Shown: piece by piece, positions 37,427-47,412 of the stretch
Numbering within the stretch: position 1 is the stretch's first letter
How the letters are laid out: the number at the start of each line of letters is the position of its first letter
Assembly (NCBI GenBank): GCA_039180675.1
Contig: JBCDDC010000007.1
Span: 1-64,000, forward strand
Direction: 5' to 3'
DNA: 64,000 nt
Source: Thermohalobaculum sp039180675
Lineage (GTDB): Bacteria > Pseudomonadota > Alphaproteobacteria > Rhodobacterales > Rhodobacteraceae
Position numbers and translations under genes: made by a program
The notes under the pieces: generated by a model
The model's input: only the letters and a program-made list of their open reading frames with translations
The model's database searches: none
Told to the model about the DNA's origin: nothing

Positions 37427-38167
37427 ATGCGAGGGTTGATCTGGGCAATCGTCATCTGCTGCATCGCGCCGGGCACGCCGTTGCTTGCGGAGCAGCGCAT
37501 TCTCTTCATCGGAAACTCGTTCACGGCGCAATGGAATGTGGCCGGCATGGTGGCAGACATCCTCGCGCGAACGGGGAGCGGAAGGCCCATCGTTCGGGAT
37601 ATCTCGCGGTATGGTGTGAGCCTCGACTGGCATGTTCGTGAGAACAATGCGGTTGAGATTGCGCGAGACGGCGGCTGGGATGTCATCGTGCTGCAGGATT
37701 TCTCCGACACAGCGCTGGTCGAGGAAAAAGCGCGTGCCTCGATCGGTGCGATGGCGGCGATTGCCGAAGTTGCGGGCAACGAGACTTCACTTGTCTTCTT
37801 TTCCCCCTGGTCTCCGGCGCGGACCCCTAAGGAAAAGCGTGACCAAGCGACGAAGCGGATCGAGGAGCATTACCGCCGCGGCGCACGTGCGTACGCTGGA
37901 AGTCTGGCGCCTGTTGGCCGGGCCTGGCGCGCCGCGCGCGCCGAGGCAGGCGTGGATCTGCGCGGCGAGGACGACCATCATGCAACCCAGGCCGGTGCCT
38001 ATCTGGCCGCACTTACGGTCGCGATGGCGATATCCAAGGCACTTCGGGGCTTGGAACCAGAAGCTTTGTGGTCTCCCAGAGCGATCCCTGCGGAGACGCG
38101 ATCTCATTTCCACGCTATTGCCACAAAGGTGTTCGAGAGTGCTGAGGCAGGTGCCCGAAAGCCCTGA
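37427..38167 (+). CDS. Secreted SGNH-hydrolase-like protein
   Basis: A 246-residue protein with signal peptide (about residues 1-21, ending LLA). SGNH block I is FIGNSFT with Ser31, and block V is DDHHATQAGAYLAAL, carrying the Asp-x-x-His catalytic pair. Block III asparagine may be in VAGNETS. The fold suggests esterase, lipase or carbohydrate deacetylase action outside the cytoplasm. It is transcribed toward dnaK, which has its own promoter in between. Confidence 0.75.
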   Translation: MRGLIWAIVICCIAPGTPLLAEQRILFIGNSFTAQWNVAGMVADILARTGSGRPIVRDISRYGVSLDWHVRENNAVEIARDGGWDVIVLQDFSDTALVEEKARASIGAMAAIAEVAGNETSLVFFSPWSPARTPKEKRDQATKRIEEHYRRGARAYAGSLAPVGRAWRAARAEAGVDLRGEDDHHATQAGAYLAALTVAMAISKALRGLEPEALWSPRAIPAETRSHFHAIATKVFESAEAGARKP

Positions 38168-38208
38168 TCGCACAGGCCAGACTCCTGTGGATTTTAACCA
38201 TCAAGCGG

Positions 38209-38240
38209 CTTGCGGGCCGAAATCCCGCTCCTTATATGAA
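38209..38240 (+). promoter_or_regulatory. Alphaproteobacterial heat-shock (RpoH) promoter of dnaK
   Basis: CTTG, an 18-base spacer, then CTTATATGAA lie 82 bases before the dnaK ATG. This matches the published alphaproteobacterial heat-shock consensus CTTG-N17/18-CYTATNTNNG at every defined base except the last. The position and the gene downstream make a real RpoH promoter likely. Confidence 0.7.
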
Positions 38241-38321
38241 CAGCCGATCAACTAACTTGGGATAGGAAGTCAGGTGCCGCGAACGGGCCGGGCTTCGACA
38301 AATCGCCGAAAGGGAGCAGAC

Positions 38322-40259
<1,938 letters not shown>

Positions 40260-40270
40260 TCGATAAGCAG

Positions 40271-41128
40271 GTGGCAGCCGTGGCCGAAGCCCCGTTTGGC
40301 ACCTACGCCCTGCCGGCGCGGATCGAACGTCTGCGCCGGTTTGGTTTGAGCCTCGGCACAGGTCCGGCAGCCCGCCGCGCAACCTCGATTATCCGCAGGA
40401 TTTGCCTCTCTGGCCGGCCCGACCCGATTGATGTCGAGCCCTTTCCGGGTCAGCGCGCCCGGCTCCACCCACGCGACAACCTCTCGGAGAAGCGTGTCTT
40501 CGGTGCATTGCAGTTCTGGGATGCGAGCGAGCGGGAGGCGCTGAAGGCGCATCTCCGGAACTCGCCAGAACCGTTCATTTTCGTCGACGCAGGAGCGAAT
40601 GTGGGTCTCTACACCCTGGCTGTCCGCAGCTTCGGACCGATCAGGGGTTTGGCGATCGAACCGGATGCCGAGAACCTGCGCCGGCTTCGCTTCAATCTCG
40701 ATGCGTCTGCCGCGGCCGAGGTGACCGTCGTAGGGTGCGCACTTTTGGACCGAGAGGGCGAGATCGAGTTGGCCGCTGCCAATGGCAATCGCGGCGAGAT
40801 CTCCGTAGTGGACGCCGCCTCAGCACCAACGGCGAAGACGCGGGCGCGGCCGCTTCTGGATTTGGTTCTCGAAGCAGGTTTCGAGCGGATTGATGCGTTG
40901 AAGATCGATATCGAGGGGATGGAAGAGCCGGTCCTATCTGCCTTTTTCGCCAAAGCGCCAGGTCAACTGCACCCAAGGATGGTCATTTTGGAGGCGCGGC
41001 GGAATGAGGAAACCCCGGCCCTAGCCTTCCTCCGGCAGCATCGCTATATGCCCGTGCAGCGAACGAAAATGAACGTGATCCTCGCACCGGAAAGCGAACA
41101 GAAAGACCCCACTCATGGCCAAGCGTGA
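40271..41128 (+). CDS. FkbM-family methyltransferase
   Basis: A 285-residue SAM-dependent methyltransferase. The SAM motif is FIFVDAGANVGLYTLAV (about 100-116) and the second conserved segment is ALKIDIEGMEEPVL (about 216-229), both standard for FkbM. The acceptor is unknown; FkbM enzymes usually methylate hydroxyls of glycans or natural products. It starts with GTG; a second GTG three codons later has AGGTGG better spaced and may be the true start. It lies between dnaK and dnaJ and overlaps dnaJ by 14 bases, so its expression should follow heat shock. Confidence 0.82.
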   Translation: MAAVAEAPFGTYALPARIERLRRFGLSLGTGPAARRATSIIRRICLSGRPDPIDVEPFPGQRARLHPRDNLSEKRVFGALQFWDASEREALKAHLRNSPEPFIFVDAGANVGLYTLAVRSFGPIRGLAIEPDAENLRRLRFNLDASAAAEVTVVGCALLDREGEIELAAANGNRGEISVVDAASAPTAKTRARPLLDLVLEAGFERIDALKIDIEGMEEPVLSAFFAKAPGQLHPRMVILEARRNEETPALAFLRQHRYMPVQRTKMNVILAPESEQKDPTHGQA

Positions 41129-42257
41129 CTTCTATGATGTTCTCGGCGTCAAGCGCGGCGCGGGCGAGGCCGATATCAAAAAGGCTTTCCGGCAGAAGGC
41201 ACGCAAGCTGCATCCGGATCAGAATCCGAATGATCCCAAGGCGGCCGCCGAGTTCAAGGAGGTCAACGAGGCCTATGAGATCCTTAAGGACGCCGAGAAG
41301 AAAGCCGCCTACGACCAATTCGGTCATGCGGCCTTCGAGGCCGGTATGGGCGGGGGCGGCGGGCCGCGCGGCGGGGCTGATTTCGGCTCGGCCTTCTCGG
41401 ATGTCTTCGAGGATCTATTCGGTGATTTCATGTCTGGTGGTCAGGGCGGGCGGCGGCGTGGCGGCGCGCAGCGCGGGTCTGATCTGCGCTACAACCTCTC
41501 GATCTCGCTGGAAGAGGCGTTCACAGGCAAGCAGACGACGATCAAGGTGCCCGGCAATGTCACTTGCAGCACCTGCGCGGGAAGCGGGGCGGAGGGCGGC
41601 AGCCAGCCGCAGACCTGCCCCACCTGTTCGGGCCACGGGAAAGTCCGCGCACAGCAGGGCTTCTTCACCATCGAGCGAACCTGCCCGACCTGTCAGGGCC
41701 GCGGCCAGATAATCAAGAATCCCTGCAAGACCTGCCAAGGCTCTGGCACGATCCGCAAAGAGCGTGCGCTTAACGTCAACATCCCGGCAGGCGTCGATAC
41801 CGGCACCCGGATCCGTCTTGAGGGGGAGGGCGAAGCCGGCCCTCGTGGGGCAGCGGCAGGCGATCTCTACATCTTCATCCATGTCGATGATCACAAGATC
41901 TTTGAGCGGGACGGAACGAACCTCTTCTGCCGCATTCCGGTGCCTATGACGACGGCGGCACTTGGCGGCGAACTGGAGGCCCCGTTGCTTGATGGTGGAC
42001 GCAGCCGCGTCAAAATCCCGTCCGGCGTGCAAACCGGAAAGCGCCTGCGCCTGCGCGGCAAGGGCATGCCGGCGCTGCAACGGCCTGGGCAGTCAGGCGA
42101 TCTCTATATCGAGCTGTCGGTGGAGACCCCGGTCAACCTGAGCTCCCGGCAGAAAGAGCTTCTGAAGGAATTCGAGAGAGAGGGTGAGGGGAACAGCCCC
42201 GAATCCAATGATTTCTTCGGGCAGGTGAAGGACTTCTGGAACAAGATGAAGGGCTGA
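41115..42257 (+). CDS. dnaJ: Chaperone DnaJ (Hsp40)
   Basis: A 380-residue type I J-protein that stimulates the DnaK ATPase. The J domain holds HPD at 33-35, a Gly-rich linker (about 77-110) follows, and four CxxCxGxG zinc repeats are complete: CSTCAGSG, CPTCSGHG, CPTCQGRG, CKTCQGSG. The C-terminal substrate-binding domains are normal. The ATG lies inside the end of the FkbM gene. Confidence 0.97.
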   Translation: MAKRDFYDVLGVKRGAGEADIKKAFRQKARKLHPDQNPNDPKAAAEFKEVNEAYEILKDAEKKAAYDQFGHAAFEAGMGGGGGPRGGADFGSAFSDVFEDLFGDFMSGGQGGRRRGGAQRGSDLRYNLSISLEEAFTGKQTTIKVPGNVTCSTCAGSGAEGGSQPQTCPTCSGHGKVRAQQGFFTIERTCPTCQGRGQIIKNPCKTCQGSGTIRKERALNVNIPAGVDTGTRIRLEGEGEAGPRGAAAGDLYIFIHVDDHKIFERDGTNLFCRIPVPMTTAALGGELEAPLLDGGRSRVKIPSGVQTGKRLRLRGKGMPALQRPGQSGDLYIELSVETPVNLSSRQKELLKEFEREGEGNSPESNDFFGQVKDFWNKMKG

Positions 42258-42327
42258 CGCCTGCGGACGTAGGCCAACCCTTTCCCCCGCCCCGTGCCGC
42301 TGCTAGATCAGAGTGACGGGAGGGCAC

Positions 42328-43137
42328 ATGTCGATTACGCATTTCACAGTAACGGGCGTCTCCGGCCGCATGGGCCGGATGCTTGCTGATGCGGTAGCGG
42401 AGCGGGAGGACTGTTCGCTCGTCGGCGCGACGGAGCAGCCGGACCATCCCTGGATCGGGAAGGATCTGGGGATCTGTCTTGATCGGCCGGAAACCGGTGT
42501 GATCGTCGAGGCCGACCCGCTGCCAGCCTTTGCCCGCAGTCAGGCCGTGCTCGATTTCACGGCGCCAGCGGCGACCATTGCCCATGCCGCCCTTGCCGCG
42601 CAGGCACGGCTGACCCATGTCATCGGGACGACCGGCCTGACGGACCCGCACCTCGAAAAGCTCTCGGCAGCTGCAAGGCACGCCGTGATTGTGAGGGCCG
42701 GAAATTTCTCCCTCGGAGTTAATCTTTTGACTTTATTGACGAAAAAGATCTCCGCCGCGCTCGATGCCGACTTCGACATCGAAGTCGTCGAGATGCATCA
42801 CAGGATGAAGGTCGATGCCCCCTCAGGTACAGCGTTGATGCTGGCAGAGGCGGCTGCTGAGGGACGCGGGGTCGCGCTCGGTGACGTTGAGGACCGCGCG
42901 CGCGATGGCATCACCGGGGAGCGCAAGCCCGGCGCCATCGGCATGGCAGCGCTGCGCGGGGGCGATGTGGTCGGCGAGCATGACGTGGTTTTTGCAGGCC
43001 CGGGCGAGCGCGTGATCCTGCGCCATCTTGCGTCTGACCGCATGATCTTCGCCCGTGGCGCGGTAAAGGCCGCGCTTTGGGGTCAGGGGCAGAAGCCGGG
43101 CGAATACGACATGATAGATGTTCTGGGGTTGGGATGA
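42328..43137 (+). CDS. dapB: 4-hydroxy-tetrahydrodipicolinate reductase
   Basis: A 269-residue lysine/diaminopimelate pathway enzyme. The N-terminal nucleotide motif is VTGVSGRMGRM, the catalytic segment is EVVEMHHRMKVDAPSGTAL with the paired His and Lys, and GERKPGAIGMAALRGGDVVGEHDVVF follows. GGGAGG before ATG fixes the start against an in-frame GTG five codons earlier. The next gene overlaps it by ATGA. Confidence 0.95.
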   Translation: MSITHFTVTGVSGRMGRMLADAVAEREDCSLVGATEQPDHPWIGKDLGICLDRPETGVIVEADPLPAFARSQAVLDFTAPAATIAHAALAAQARLTHVIGTTGLTDPHLEKLSAAARHAVIVRAGNFSLGVNLLTLLTKKISAALDADFDIEVVEMHHRMKVDAPSGTALMLAEAAAEGRGVALGDVEDRARDGITGERKPGAIGMAALRGGDVVGEHDVVFAGPGERVILRHLASDRMIFARGAVKAALWGQGQKPGEYDMIDVLGLG

Positions 43138-43598
43138 GCGACGCGGTTGGCAGACCGAAGCTGCATCTGATGAAGCTGAGCGTCGGCTCGGAGAATGTCG
43201 ATACCCTGCGCGCCTGGCAGGCGGGCCGATCTGCTCAACGCGCGGCTGCAGGGCTCGATCCGCGGCCACGGCACATCACCCGGATGTGGCCGCGCCGGGA
43301 GGACGAGATCCTGGCTGGCGGCTCGATTTATTGGGTCGTCTCAGGGATCATCTTGGTTCGCCAGAGGGTTGAGGGGTTCGAGGAAGTGATCGGCGAAGAC
43401 GGGATCCGACGGTGCGGTTTCATACTGAACCCAGAGCTGATCCGCGTCGAACCCCGCCTGAAAAGCCCGTTTCAGGGTTGGCGCTACCTCAAGCCCGAGG
43501 ATGCACCACGTGATCTGGATGCAAAGGGTATGGAAGAAGCGGCACTGCCGGAGGACCTCCGCAGCGAACTTGTCCATTTCGGCGTGCTAGGCCGCTAG
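43134..43598 (+). CDS. DUF1489 family protein
   Basis: A 154-residue protein typical of alphaproteobacteria: LHLMKLSVGSENVDTLRAWQ at the N-terminus, HITRMWPRREDEILAGGSIYWVVSGIILVRQRV in the middle and LVHFGVLGR at the end. The function is unknown. It overlaps dapB by ATGA and its 3' end overlaps the convergent glycosyltransferase gene by 12 bases. Confidence 0.85.
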   Translation: MSDAVGRPKLHLMKLSVGSENVDTLRAWQAGRSAQRAAAGLDPRPRHITRMWPRREDEILAGGSIYWVVSGIILVRQRVEGFEEVIGEDGIRRCGFILNPELIRVEPRLKSPFQGWRYLKPEDAPRDLDAKGMEEAALPEDLRSELVHFGVLGR

Positions 43599-44168
43599 GT
43601 CCTTCGCTTCATCGACATCGGTGAGCATCGCGGTGTATCCAATGCGCAGTCCGGGCAAGGTCGCAACCGTATCGGCCAGGGCGTGCTCAGTGGACCAGCG
43701 AACGCCATCGAACAGCCCCGCCGGTACTGTGCTGCCACCTCGCCGCAGGCCGATCAGCCAGTAGCCCCCATCGGGCGCCGGGCCGAAGACGGCATCCCTC
43801 GCGCCGAGCAACCGGAAAGCGTCGGCGATATGATGCGGTTCGATGCCGGGAACATCGGCTCCGATGATCAGGACCGGGCCGGGCGGCATGCGGCGGAAGA
43901 CGCGTGCCATCCGTGCGCCAAGATCGCCGGACCCTTGCGGCCATTTTGCAAGCCTGGCAGGCCAGACACGGCTTAGAAGGCCCTGGTGATCGGGTGCGAC
44001 GGCGATCGTCGTAGTCCAGCGCGGGTCATGCGCGAGTCTGCGTAAGAGACGCCGTGTCTGATGGCGGAACCACCAGGCCGCCGCGACCATCCCGATCTCC
44101 CGCCCCAGGCGTGTTTTGACGCGGCCGGGCAGAGGCTCCTTCACGAACACCACGAGGTGGCGGGTCAT
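43587..44168 (-). CDS. TIGR04282-type small glycosyltransferase (DUF2064)
   Basis: A 193-residue protein of the GT-A-like DUF2064 family. The start is HLVVFVKEPLPGRVKTRLG, and the nucleotide-binding part is VLIIGADVPGIEP followed by AVFGPAPDGGYWLIGL. Family models link it to arsenosugar or selenodomain-associated pathways, but neither arsM nor a radical SAM partner is nearby. Translation is coupled to the next glycosyltransferase by ATGA. Confidence 0.82.
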   Translation of the reverse strand: MTRHLVVFVKEPLPGRVKTRLGREIGMVAAAWWFRHQTRRLLRRLAHDPRWTTTIAVAPDHQGLLSRVWPARLAKWPQGSGDLGARMARVFRRMPPGPVLIIGADVPGIEPHHIADAFRLLGARDAVFGPAPDGGYWLIGLRRGGSTVPAGLFDGVRWSTEHALADTVATLPGLRIGYTAMLTDVDEAKDLAA

Positions 44169-44854
44169 CGGTTCTCGTACCATGCCACGAGTTTCTCAGG
44201 CTTGGTTCCGAGCCGGTAGAGCAGCAAGGTCGTGATATTTCGCAGACCCCGCCGGAGCCAGCCTTCCGCGACGTAGCGCTCGGCCGAGGTGAGGGCGCGG
44301 GCCTTGAGCGGCGCAATCCGTCGGCGGCCAAGGCGCCGGATCAAGGCGACATCCTCCATCAGCGGAAGCTCGGGGTAGCCGCCGATCTCGCGATAGAGGC
44401 TCGCGGGGATGAGGAGTGCCTGATCGCCATAGGGAAGGGCCAGGAGCCTGCTGCGCCAGTTCGCCCAGAAGGCGGTAAAGCTGGCCATCGGCCCGCCCTG
44501 ATCGAATGAAAGATCGAAGTAACCGGCCTTTCGCCCGTCGCACTCGATATGGGTGCGGATGGCCTGCACCCAGCCCGGCTGCAAAACGGTGTCGGCATGG
44601 AGGAAGAGGAGCCATTCCCCCGTTGCCGCGCGCGCGCCACAGGCGAATTGCGGGCCACGGCCGCGGCGGGCGGTCAGGAAGGTGGCGCCCGTCGTCTCGG
44701 CAATCTCGGCGATATTGTCGTCAGAGCCGCCATCGACCAGGATGACTTCGCGGATCAGCCCGTCGAAGACCCCCTGGGTGAGGGCACCAAGGCAGGGACC
44801 GATCCGGTCGGCCACCCCGAGCGTCGGGATCACGATGGACAGCGGCGCAGTCAT
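44165..44854 (-). CDS. TIGR04283-type family 2 glycosyltransferase
   Basis: A 229-residue GT2 enzyme. The nucleotide-sugar fold begins LSIVIPTLGVADRIGPCLGAL; EVILVDGGSDDNIAEIAE carries the first acidic motif, WLLFLHADTVLQPGW the metal-binding HAD motif, and GYPELPLMEDVAL the family signature. It pairs with the TIGR04282 gene as in many genomes. The product is unknown. It is divergent from ygfZ with a 90-base gap. Confidence 0.85.
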   Translation of the reverse strand: MTAPLSIVIPTLGVADRIGPCLGALTQGVFDGLIREVILVDGGSDDNIAEIAETTGATFLTARRGRGPQFACGARAATGEWLLFLHADTVLQPGWVQAIRTHIECDGRKAGYFDLSFDQGGPMASFTAFWANWRSRLLALPYGDQALLIPASLYREIGGYPELPLMEDVALIRRLGRRRIAPLKARALTSAERYVAEGWLRRGLRNITTLLLYRLGTKPEKLVAWYENR

Positions 44855-44944
44855 TCCAACCCGTCGAAAACTTCTCGCTGGCCCGCTTATAGGGCTGGGC
44901 AGCGGGATAGGCGAGGCATATATCGGGCGCAAGGAGGCGCGCTC

Positions 44945-45766
44945 ATGGCCGAACTCAAGGGATTTGCAGATGACACCCGCGCGGTTCTGCGCATGTCCGG
45001 CTCGGACGCCCGGTCGGTTCTGCAGAATGTCGTCACGAACAATGTCGATGAAGCCTCTGACGGTAAGGCCGTCTATGCCGCGCTTCTGACGCCGCAGGGA
45101 AAGTATCTCTTTGACTTCTTCCTGGTTGGCGATGGCGAGGACATCCTGATCGATACGGTTGCGGACAGGGCGCCGGATCTGATGCGCAGGCTCGGCATGT
45201 ACTGTCTGCGCCGCGATGCGACATTGCGCGAGGATAAGAGTCTGCGCGTGTTTCTGGTCTGGCCGGGGGAGGGCGGCTCCCACCCACCACCCCCGCCGCC
45301 CTCCCCCGGCCATGCGGCGACTGTCATCGACGACCCCCGCGACCCGGCGCTTGGGTGGCGAATCTACGGTGCTGCACCGCCAGAGACCGCCGCGGGCGCG
45401 CGGGCGGAGTATGACGCATTGCGAGTGGCGCATCGGATCCCGGAAAGCGGGCGGGAGCTTTTGGCGGACGAGACCTATATCCTTGAGGCTGGGTTCGAGC
45501 GACTGAACGGTGTCGATTTCCGCAAAGGCTGCTATGTCGGCCAGGAAGTCACCGCTAGGATGAAGCACAAGACGGAGCTGCGCAAAGGGCTCGTGGTTGT
45601 CGATGTCGCCGGAACGGCGCCGGAGGGTACGGAGCTCATGGCTGCCGGAAAGCCTGCCGGAAAGATCTTCACCCAGTCCGGCGGAAGGGCGCTCGCGCAT
45701 CTGCGCTTTGACCGTGCGGGGGCGGAGATGGAGGCGGGCGAGGCCCGGGTCCGCTACACGCCCTGA
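44945..45766 (+). CDS. ygfZ: YgfZ/GcvT-like folate-binding protein with a polyproline insert
   Basis: A 273-residue tetrahydrofolate-binding protein that supports iron-sulfur enzyme assembly. The family motif is KGCYVGQEVTARMKHK. An unusual H-P6-S-P stretch occupies residues 113-121 in a surface loop, encoded by a C-rich tract. AAGGAGG before ATG gives a strong start. The 3' end overlaps the convergent SDR gene by 13 bases. The conserved cysteine in KGCY is present. Confidence 0.88.
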   Translation: MAELKGFADDTRAVLRMSGSDARSVLQNVVTNNVDEASDGKAVYAALLTPQGKYLFDFFLVGDGEDILIDTVADRAPDLMRRLGMYCLRRDATLREDKSLRVFLVWPGEGGSHPPPPPPSPGHAATVIDDPRDPALGWRIYGAAPPETAAGARAEYDALRVAHRIPESGRELLADETYILEAGFERLNGVDFRKGCYVGQEVTARMKHKTELRKGLVVVDVAGTAPEGTELMAAGKPAGKIFTQSGGRALAHLRFDRAGAEMEAGEARVRYTP

Positions 45767-46620
45767 GTTTCGGATCTGAGCAGGGCTGCGAGACCCTCCC
45801 GGTAGCTTGGATAGAGCATCTCGACGCCCAATTCCTCTCGAACCCGCCGGTTCGAAACCCGTTTGCTTTCCGCGTAGAAGCTGCGCGCCATCGGTGACAT
45901 GTCCGCGTCTTCGAAGCGAACGGCCTCGGGCAGCGGCAGACCGAGTAATTCGGCTGCGTGGGCGATCACGTCCTCTGGCGGGGCGGGATAGTTGTCGCAG
46001 ACATTGTAGATTGCCCCTGAGTTCGGGTGCTCGATCGAGGCATGAAGGATTCGCGCAATATCCTCCACATGCGTTCGGCTGAAGATCTGGTTTTCCTTGA
46101 TGATCCGGCGTGCGGTGCCGTTCCGGACCTTAGCGAAGGGGCCTCGCCCTGGTCCGTAGATCCCTGCGAGGCGGAAGATATGGAGGGGCAGGCCAGTCTC
46201 GGCCCAGGTCCGCTCAGCGTCGAGCCGCCACTGGCCGCGTTTCGTTGCCGGGTTGCAGTCGCTTGTCTCGTCGACCCAGCCCCCGTCGCGGTTGCCGTAG
46301 ACGCCCGTGGTCGAGAGATATCCCGCCCACACGATGTCGTTTGCCGGGATCTTGCCGTCGAGCTGCTTCAGGACCGGGTCACCATCCTCCTCGGGTCCCG
46401 CAGACAGCAGGAGGTGGGTGGCTTCCGCGAAGAGGGGTGACAGGTCCGCATCGGGCCAGATGACCGGCTCGGCGCCGCTGGCCCGGATCTCCTCGGTCTT
46501 ATCCGCGCTGCGGGTTGTGCCGATCACCCGCCAGTCCTGCGCCAAAAGGTGTTTGCTCAGCTCACGCGCGGAGTATCCATGACCGATGCTGAGCAGGGTG
46601 CGGTCTGTCGATTCAGGCAT
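45754..46620 (-). CDS. Extended SDR-type NAD(P)-dependent epimerase/dehydratase, YeeZ-like
   Basis: A 288-residue protein. The N-terminal nucleotide motif is the unusual LLSIGHGYSARELSKHL, characteristic of YeeZ/SDR-a5-like proteins; the active-site region holds YLSTTGVYGNRDGGWVDET, where Tyr and a nearby Lys (ATKRGQWRL) are plausible catalytic residues. The substrate is unknown. GAGGACC lies before ATG. It is divergent from the TPR gene. Confidence 0.78.
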   Translation of the reverse strand: MPESTDRTLLSIGHGYSARELSKHLLAQDWRVIGTTRSADKTEEIRASGAEPVIWPDADLSPLFAEATHLLLSAGPEEDGDPVLKQLDGKIPANDIVWAGYLSTTGVYGNRDGGWVDETSDCNPATKRGQWRLDAERTWAETGLPLHIFRLAGIYGPGRGPFAKVRNGTARRIIKENQIFSRTHVEDIARILHASIEHPNSGAIYNVCDNYPAPPEDVIAHAAELLGLPLPEAVRFEDADMSPMARSFYAESKRVSNRRVREELGVEMLYPSYREGLAALLRSETQGV

Positions 46621-46674
46621 AGGTCCTCGGGCCGTCATTGGGTATGAACAAGATCGAGAGGAGCATAGATCGCC

Positions 46675-47412
46675 ATGATGGATTTGCGAGCGGTAATCGC
46701 GGTGCTCGGCCTCTGTGGCCTGATATCGCCAGCCAAGGCGTTCGAGACCTATGACGCCTGCCTCGAGGCGGTTGGCAGCAACCCGCGCCAGGCCGTGGAT
46801 CAGGCGGCAAAGTGGGCCGAGTTCGGTGGCGGATGGGCCGCGCGGCATTGCCATGCGCTCGCCCTTGCCGCATCGGGGGCGCCATTGCAGGCGGCCAGCC
46901 TGCTGGCAGAGACAGGCGCCGAGGCGGGTGAACTGCCCCGGCAGGTCCGCTCGGAGATGTTCGTGCAGGCAGGCGAGCTGTTCCTCGAGGCAGGTGAGAT
47001 CGAGGAGGCGGAGGAAAGCAGGCAGCGAGCGGAGAACCTGGCCGAGGATCCGAGCCTGCCGCTGTCTCTGGGTGCCGCGATCAAAATGGAGCGCGGTCTC
47101 GCCCGCGCGGCAATTGCGGACTATGACCGCGCGATCCGGATCGGAGGTCCGCGTCTTGGCTATCTGCTCGGGCGGTCAGAGGCCCGGTTGCGCAGTGGCG
47201 ATGCCATCGGGGCCCGGGACGATGCTAAGCGTGCGCTTGAACGGGCGCCTGGTGATGCAGAGGCGCTCTATCAGTTCGGCCGGGCGAGTGTCGTGCTGGG
47301 CGATCGGGAGGCGGCGCGGGAGGCCTGGGTCGACGTGATCGCTCTCGCGCGTGGGACAAGCCTGGAGCGTGCGGCGCGGCTCAGCCTGCAAAGGATGGAA
47401 GCCGACCAGTAA
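46675..47412 (+). CDS. Exported TPR-repeat protein
   Basis: A 245-residue protein with signal peptide (about 1-22, ending AKA). Residues about 90-240 contain tetratricopeptide-like helices, for example AIADYDRAIRIGGPRLGYLLGRSEARLRSGDAIGARDDAKRALERAPGD and a further AEALYQFGRASVVLGDREAAREAW. It probably mediates protein contacts in the periplasm. No specific function is assigned. The last 32 bases overlap queG convergently. A second ATG one codon in is possible. Confidence 0.75.
   Translation: MMDLRAVIAVLGLCGLISPAKAFETYDACLEAVGSNPRQAVDQAAKWAEFGGGWAARHCHALALAASGAPLQAASLLAETGAEAGELPRQVRSEMFVQAGELFLEAGEIEEAEESRQRAENLAEDPSLPLSLGAAIKMERGLARAAIADYDRAIRIGGPRLGYLLGRSEARLRSGDAIGARDDAKRALERAPGDAEALYQFGRASVVLGDREAAREAWVDVIALARGTSLERAARLSLQRMEADQ

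Noticed and set aside
37389..37448. TTG-started longer AlkB overlapping the divergent SGNH gene
   Set aside because: A TTG start without a ribosome site would create a divergent overlap; a GTG with GGTGG upstream gives a normal AlkB length.
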